In this document: one piece after another, positions 61,723 to 64,000 of the stretch | Position numbering within the stretch: the stretch's first letter is position 1 | How the letters are laid out: each line of letters starts with the position of its first letter | Source: JTS-RE37 sp963756115 | GTDB lineage: Bacteria > Bacteroidota > Bacteroidia > Flavobacteriales > Flavobacteriaceae | NCBI GenBank assembly: GCA_963756115.1 | Contig: CAVWMN010000010.1 | Location: forward strand, 124,001 to 188,000 | Length of the DNA stretch: 64,000 bases | Direction of reading: 5' to 3' | Made by a program: the position numbers and the translations under genes | Notes under the pieces: generated by a model | Told to the model about the DNA's origin: nothing | Database searches by the model: none | The model's input: only the letters and a program-made list of their open reading frames with translations

Positions 61723-61823
61723 CAAATTACTCATAGAAATTGAGAATGTATTGTATAAAAACCTTAGAATAACTATGGTTTTTGTTGTAAATCGCTGAAA
61801 ATGAGGATTATTGAAGGATAATT
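61723..61823 (-). promoter_or_regulatory. Two-part promoter motif, copy B, with -7-like box of the LytTR gene
   Basis: Part 1 at 61759-61781 (AAACC-N13-GGTTT) and part 2 at 61807-61823 (ATTATTGAAGGATAATT on the forward strand) repeat copy A. Part 2 here is inside a perfect inverted repeat TTGAAGGA-TAAT-TCCTTCAA (61811-61830 region). A TAATTTG at 61723-61729 (reverse strand) sits at the same distance from part 1 as the TAATTTTG of copy A, within one base. No TTG is seen at -33, which fits a promoter needing an activator. Confidence 0.55.
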
Positions 61824-61957
61824 CCTTCAAATTGCAGCCGGGAGCCTGTTTTTAATCCGCCATGGGTAGTTGGGCGTGGTCAAACCGTCTCACTACCGGG
61901 CATCAAATGTTTTAATAACGAACGGAAATAAACTATTAGTATAAAGAAAAGACCCTT

Positions 61958-62356
61958 TTAATCCTGAGTCTGGTTGAACAGGGAACTGATCTCGTCTGAG
62001 ATCCGCATGGGGCGGAAGGTTTTGGGGTTCAGCAGACACCAGTGTGTCTTTGCCGTTACAAGGAGTTCCCGGGTTTTTTGGTTCCGCATCTCCACCATCC
62101 TGACAGAAGTAGCCCCCCTGGTTTCAGCGATGTACGTCCGTATTTGGATGACATCCCCCAACAAGGCCGAACCTTTATAGGTGATGTGGTGGCTCATCAC
62201 CACCCATATTACGTTTTTAAGTTCGTCCGGGACTGTGTCTTTCCAATGCTCCTTTGATATGTCCTGGATCCATTGAACATACCGCACGTTATTTACATGC
62301 GCCAGTTCATCCAGGTCATCTGCAACAACGGCGATAGTTTTTTCATAGTACTGCAT
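61958..62356 (-). CDS. Acyl-CoA thioesterase, 4-hydroxybenzoyl-CoA thioesterase-like
   Basis: A 132-residue hot-dog fold thioesterase. The catalytic-type segment is DDLDELAHVNNVRYVQWIQD, and YKGSALLGDVIQIRTYIAE is the second strand region. It hydrolyses an acyl-CoA, identity unknown. Its start overlaps the stop of the upstream glutaminyl cyclase gene by 1 bp, so the two are translated together. Confidence 0.88.
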   Translation of the reverse strand: MQYYEKTIAVVADDLDELAHVNNVRYVQWIQDISKEHWKDTVPDELKNVIWVVMSHHITYKGSALLGDVIQIRTYIAETRGATSVRMVEMRNQKTRELLVTAKTHWCLLNPKTFRPMRISDEISSLFNQTQD

Positions 62357-63396
62357 CAGTCTTTTTTCTTGATCCTGATTTCAAATAGTTTGTCCCAATT
62401 CTTGCCGGTAACAAAAAACGTTTGTCTCCCCGGATGATAGGCAACCCCGTTGAGGACATCGAGCTTATCATGTTTCTTCACCCTGGATTTTAGTCCCCCA
62501 AAATTGATAACCCCTTCGATGGCGCCACTTTTGGCATCTATGATCATCATGCTCTCTTTCTGCCAGACATTGGCGTAGATCTTACCATCTACATATTCCA
62601 GTTCGTTGGCTTTATTAAAAATCGATTTATCCGTGACGGTCTCAATATAGCCCACTTCTACCAAATTTTCGGGGTTCAGCAACCAGATCTTTTCGGTCCC
62701 ATCACTCTTGTATATCTTTTGTCCGTCATTGCAGAGGCCCCAGCCTTCGGCACTCTTGCCATATTGAAAACTCCCTTTTCGGGTAAAGGATTCAAGGTCA
62801 TAGAGGAATCCTACCTTACTCTGCCAGGTCAACTGGTAAATAGTGTTCCCAAGGATGGTTATGCCCTCCCCGAAATACGTTTTATCCAGGTCGATCTGCT
62901 GCAAGACCTCCCCGTTTGTAAAATTTACTTTCCGCAGGTAGGATTCCCCCTTGCGACCCGTACCTTCATAAAGCACATCTCCGTGAAATTCAAGGCCCTG
63001 GGTAAAGGATTTGATGTCGTGGGGGAATTCGTTGATAATTTCATACGTATAGATTTCCGGGGCCGTTTTGGCCAGGACGCGGATCTTTTTCGAAACCTCT
63101 GTGGTTTTACCTTCATGGGCCACCCGTGCAGTCAACTCCTTATTCCCCAATTTGACTATGTCTAGTGTCACCTTGCTCCCGTCTGATGGTAGCTCCTGTC
63201 CGTCGATTACATAAACAACCTTGTCTACTGGGAGGCTTTTCCTGTTTTCCAGTGTAACCGAAATAGCCTGACCTGCCTGGAACTCCGAGGCATTGCCCTC
63301 TATCTTAAGGGCAAACAGGGTTGAAGGTTTGGGGTCTTCTCCACAGGCCAGGAAAAGCAAGACTATGCAAAATGTTGCAATTTTAAGCGGATGCAT
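62356..63396 (-). CDS. Glutaminyl-peptide cyclotransferase, beta-propeller type, lipoprotein
   Basis: A 346-residue lipoprotein (leader MHPLKIATFCIVLLFLACGE, lipobox LAC). After an N-terminal immunoglobulin-like domain (about 25-110) comes a plant-type five-bladed propeller with FTQGLEFHGDVLYEGTGRKG, FGEGITILGNTIYQLTW and NELEYVDGKIYANVW. Such enzymes cyclise N-terminal Gln to pyroglutamate. In Bacteroidota this modification occurs on many exported proteins after signal peptide removal. It overlaps the downstream thioesterase gene by 1 bp. A 220-bp spacer without other features separates it from the SRP RNA promoter. Confidence 0.88.
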   Translation of the reverse strand: MHPLKIATFCIVLLFLACGEDPKPSTLFALKIEGNASEFQAGQAISVTLENRKSLPVDKVVYVIDGQELPSDGSKVTLDIVKLGNKELTARVAHEGKTTEVSKKIRVLAKTAPEIYTYEIINEFPHDIKSFTQGLEFHGDVLYEGTGRKGESYLRKVNFTNGEVLQQIDLDKTYFGEGITILGNTIYQLTWQSKVGFLYDLESFTRKGSFQYGKSAEGWGLCNDGQKIYKSDGTEKIWLLNPENLVEVGYIETVTDKSIFNKANELEYVDGKIYANVWQKESMMIIDAKSGAIEGVINFGGLKSRVKKHDKLDVLNGVAYHPGRQTFFVTGKNWDKLFEIRIKKKD

Positions 63397-63582
63397 GATG
63401 TTAAGATGTTAAATTGTAGTCTTTGATTTACGTTTTGAAATGGGAATGCCCATGGTAAAGATCGGGCATAAAAGGATTCTTTTTCAGCTCTTTATACTAA
63501 GATTTTAACTGCATCGAGACCCGGGAATCCCACTTTCAAAAGCCAGGCCAAGGTACTTGAATAATTTAAGAATCTAAAAATA

Positions 63583-63612
63583 TTGCCTGAAATTTAAAAG
63601 GTTGTATATTTG
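63583..63612 (+). promoter_or_regulatory. Promoter of the SRP RNA gene
   Basis: TTG at 63583-63585, a 19-bp spacer and TATATTTG at 63605-63612: an exact match to the Bacteroidota TTG-N19-TAnnTTTG promoter, with the RNA beginning 5 bp later. The best promoter in the window. Confidence 0.85.
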
Positions 63613-63616
63613 TACT

Positions 63617-63712
63617 TGGCAAGTCCTACACGACCAGCTCCTGCAGAATCCCCCAGGGCGGGAACGCAGCAAGGGTATGTGGTCGTAGCGGTGCGATGTA
63701 GGTAGCTTGCCA
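63617..63712 (+). ncRNA. ffs: Signal recognition particle RNA (4.5S-type)
   Basis: A hairpin RNA of about 96 nt. The ends pair (TGGCAAG at 63617 with CTTGCCA ending at 63712, and CCTACA with TGTAGG next to them). The apical domain has the conserved SRP core: CAGG, then GCG-GGAA-CGC with the GGAA tetraloop, then AGCA (63654-63671 region). It binds Ffh and directs membrane proteins to the translocon. An exact promoter precedes it, and a run of T (63714-63720) follows the closing stem as terminator. Confidence 0.92.
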
Positions 63713-63857
63713 TTTTTTTATGCCCTATAGTGAAGGATTTACCGGGGGTGATCCACCGGTAGTTCAAAAATAACTCGTCGCCTTACGCGGCATGATGGGC
63801 GGATATATGTGGTGCTGCTATCCGTTCTCCCCATTTTATTTGTTTATTTGTAGGATC

Positions 63858-64000
63858 ATGGAGAACAGGGTTGTATTGATTACCGGGGCCTCATCCGGAA
63901 TTGGAAAATCCATTGGGACCTTTCTCAGATCAAAGGGCTTTACAATATATGGTACTACCCGTACTAAAAGTAAATATCCCGGTTTTGACGAATTTGAGCT
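63858..64000 (+). CDS. Short-chain dehydrogenase/reductase, N-terminal fragment
   Basis: The gene runs off the right end; 47 codons are visible. The start MENRVVLITGASSGIGKSIG has the SDR cofactor motif TGxxxGIG; YGTTRTKSKY suggests an NADP-binding Arg after the second strand. An SDR oxidoreductase of unknown substrate. ATG at 63858, about 145 bp after the SRP RNA; the space between holds no other feature. Confidence 0.85.
   Translation, partial: MENRVVLITGASSGIGKSIGTFLRSKGFTIYGTTRTKSKYPGFDEFE

Noticed and set aside
61705..61830. N-terminal extension of the LytTR protein
   Set aside because: It covers the conserved promoter motif and the -7-like box, and the receiver fold starts at MDYTYAIID.
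1..64000. CRISPR array, insertion sequence, prophage, integron or tRNA gene
   Set aside because: Read on both strands; no spaced direct repeats, transposase or integrase motifs, or cloverleaf candidates were found. The region looks like ordinary chromosome.

Overview
The window is a continuous, gene-dense stretch of a bacterial chromosome from the Bacteroidota, most likely a marine member of the Flavobacteriaceae. The evidence is the gene families and the promoters. Families include a PorP/SprF type IX secretion protein, a DUF4835 (PorD-like) protein, Bacteroidota-type RNA polymerase omega, NhaD, the bacillithiol-linked YtxJ, tyrosine-degradation FahA, and many lipoproteins with a short hydrophobic leader ending in Cys. 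Several transcription starts carry the Bacteroidota -7 box TAnnTTTG. The genus cannot be fixed from the sequence. No tRNA, rRNA, CRISPR array, insertion sequence, phage gene or clear foreign island was found. Both ends cut through genes: the 3' end of ligA at the left and the 5' end of an SDR oxidoreductase at the right.

Layout. 0-7 kb: end of ligA, a polytopic membrane protein, two small proteins (one a potassium-channel-like protein with an altered filter), NhaD, an aspartoacylase-like/RimK-like pair, and a CorA with a GTN signature. 7-21 kb: an exported PEP-synthase/glucan-dikinase-like protein, a GNAT-nitrilase fusion, two class A beta-lactamase-like exported serine hydrolases around an Npt-type nucleotide-transporter homologue with HEAT repeats, then an operon of a threonine-synthase-like PLP enzyme, DgcN-like and DgcA-like proteins and an unknown protein. 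This is the most unusual metabolic part and suggests handling of D-amino acids or cell-wall peptides. 21-25 kb: an OmpA-like exported protein and a 5'-nucleotidase split into two exported polypeptides. 25-35 kb: housekeeping operons (dapA; bamD-rpoZ-coaBC-DUF4835-recN; fabI; GT2-YbbR-coaE). 35-37.4 kb: an OmpR-type two-component pair. 37.4-45 kb: a reverse-strand run with an overlapping chain (DnaQ/GIY-YIG, ion channel, miaA, gntK), then YggS, DUF1015, 3-hydroxyacyl-CoA dehydrogenase and a Gfo/Idh protein. 45-57 kb: pcm, smpB, lipoproteins, PorP/SprF-SPOR, TetR, ClpB, YtxJ, FahA and GlyA.

57-62 kb is a compact signalling island: an unknown 224-aa protein, a NarL-type response regulator, a TPR histidine kinase, a 54-aa lipoprotein, and a LytTR regulator whose receiver domain has lost its phosphoacceptor Asp. 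The unknown gene and the LytTR gene share an almost identical two-part promoter motif, each just upstream of a matching -7 box. This is the best candidate in the window for an undescribed regulatory system. The window closes with a thioesterase, a glutaminyl cyclase, the SRP RNA gene with a textbook Bacteroidota promoter, and the start of an SDR gene.

Several start codons were moved from the longest reading frame because a promoter box, signal peptide or family N-terminus required it; the reasons are given per gene.
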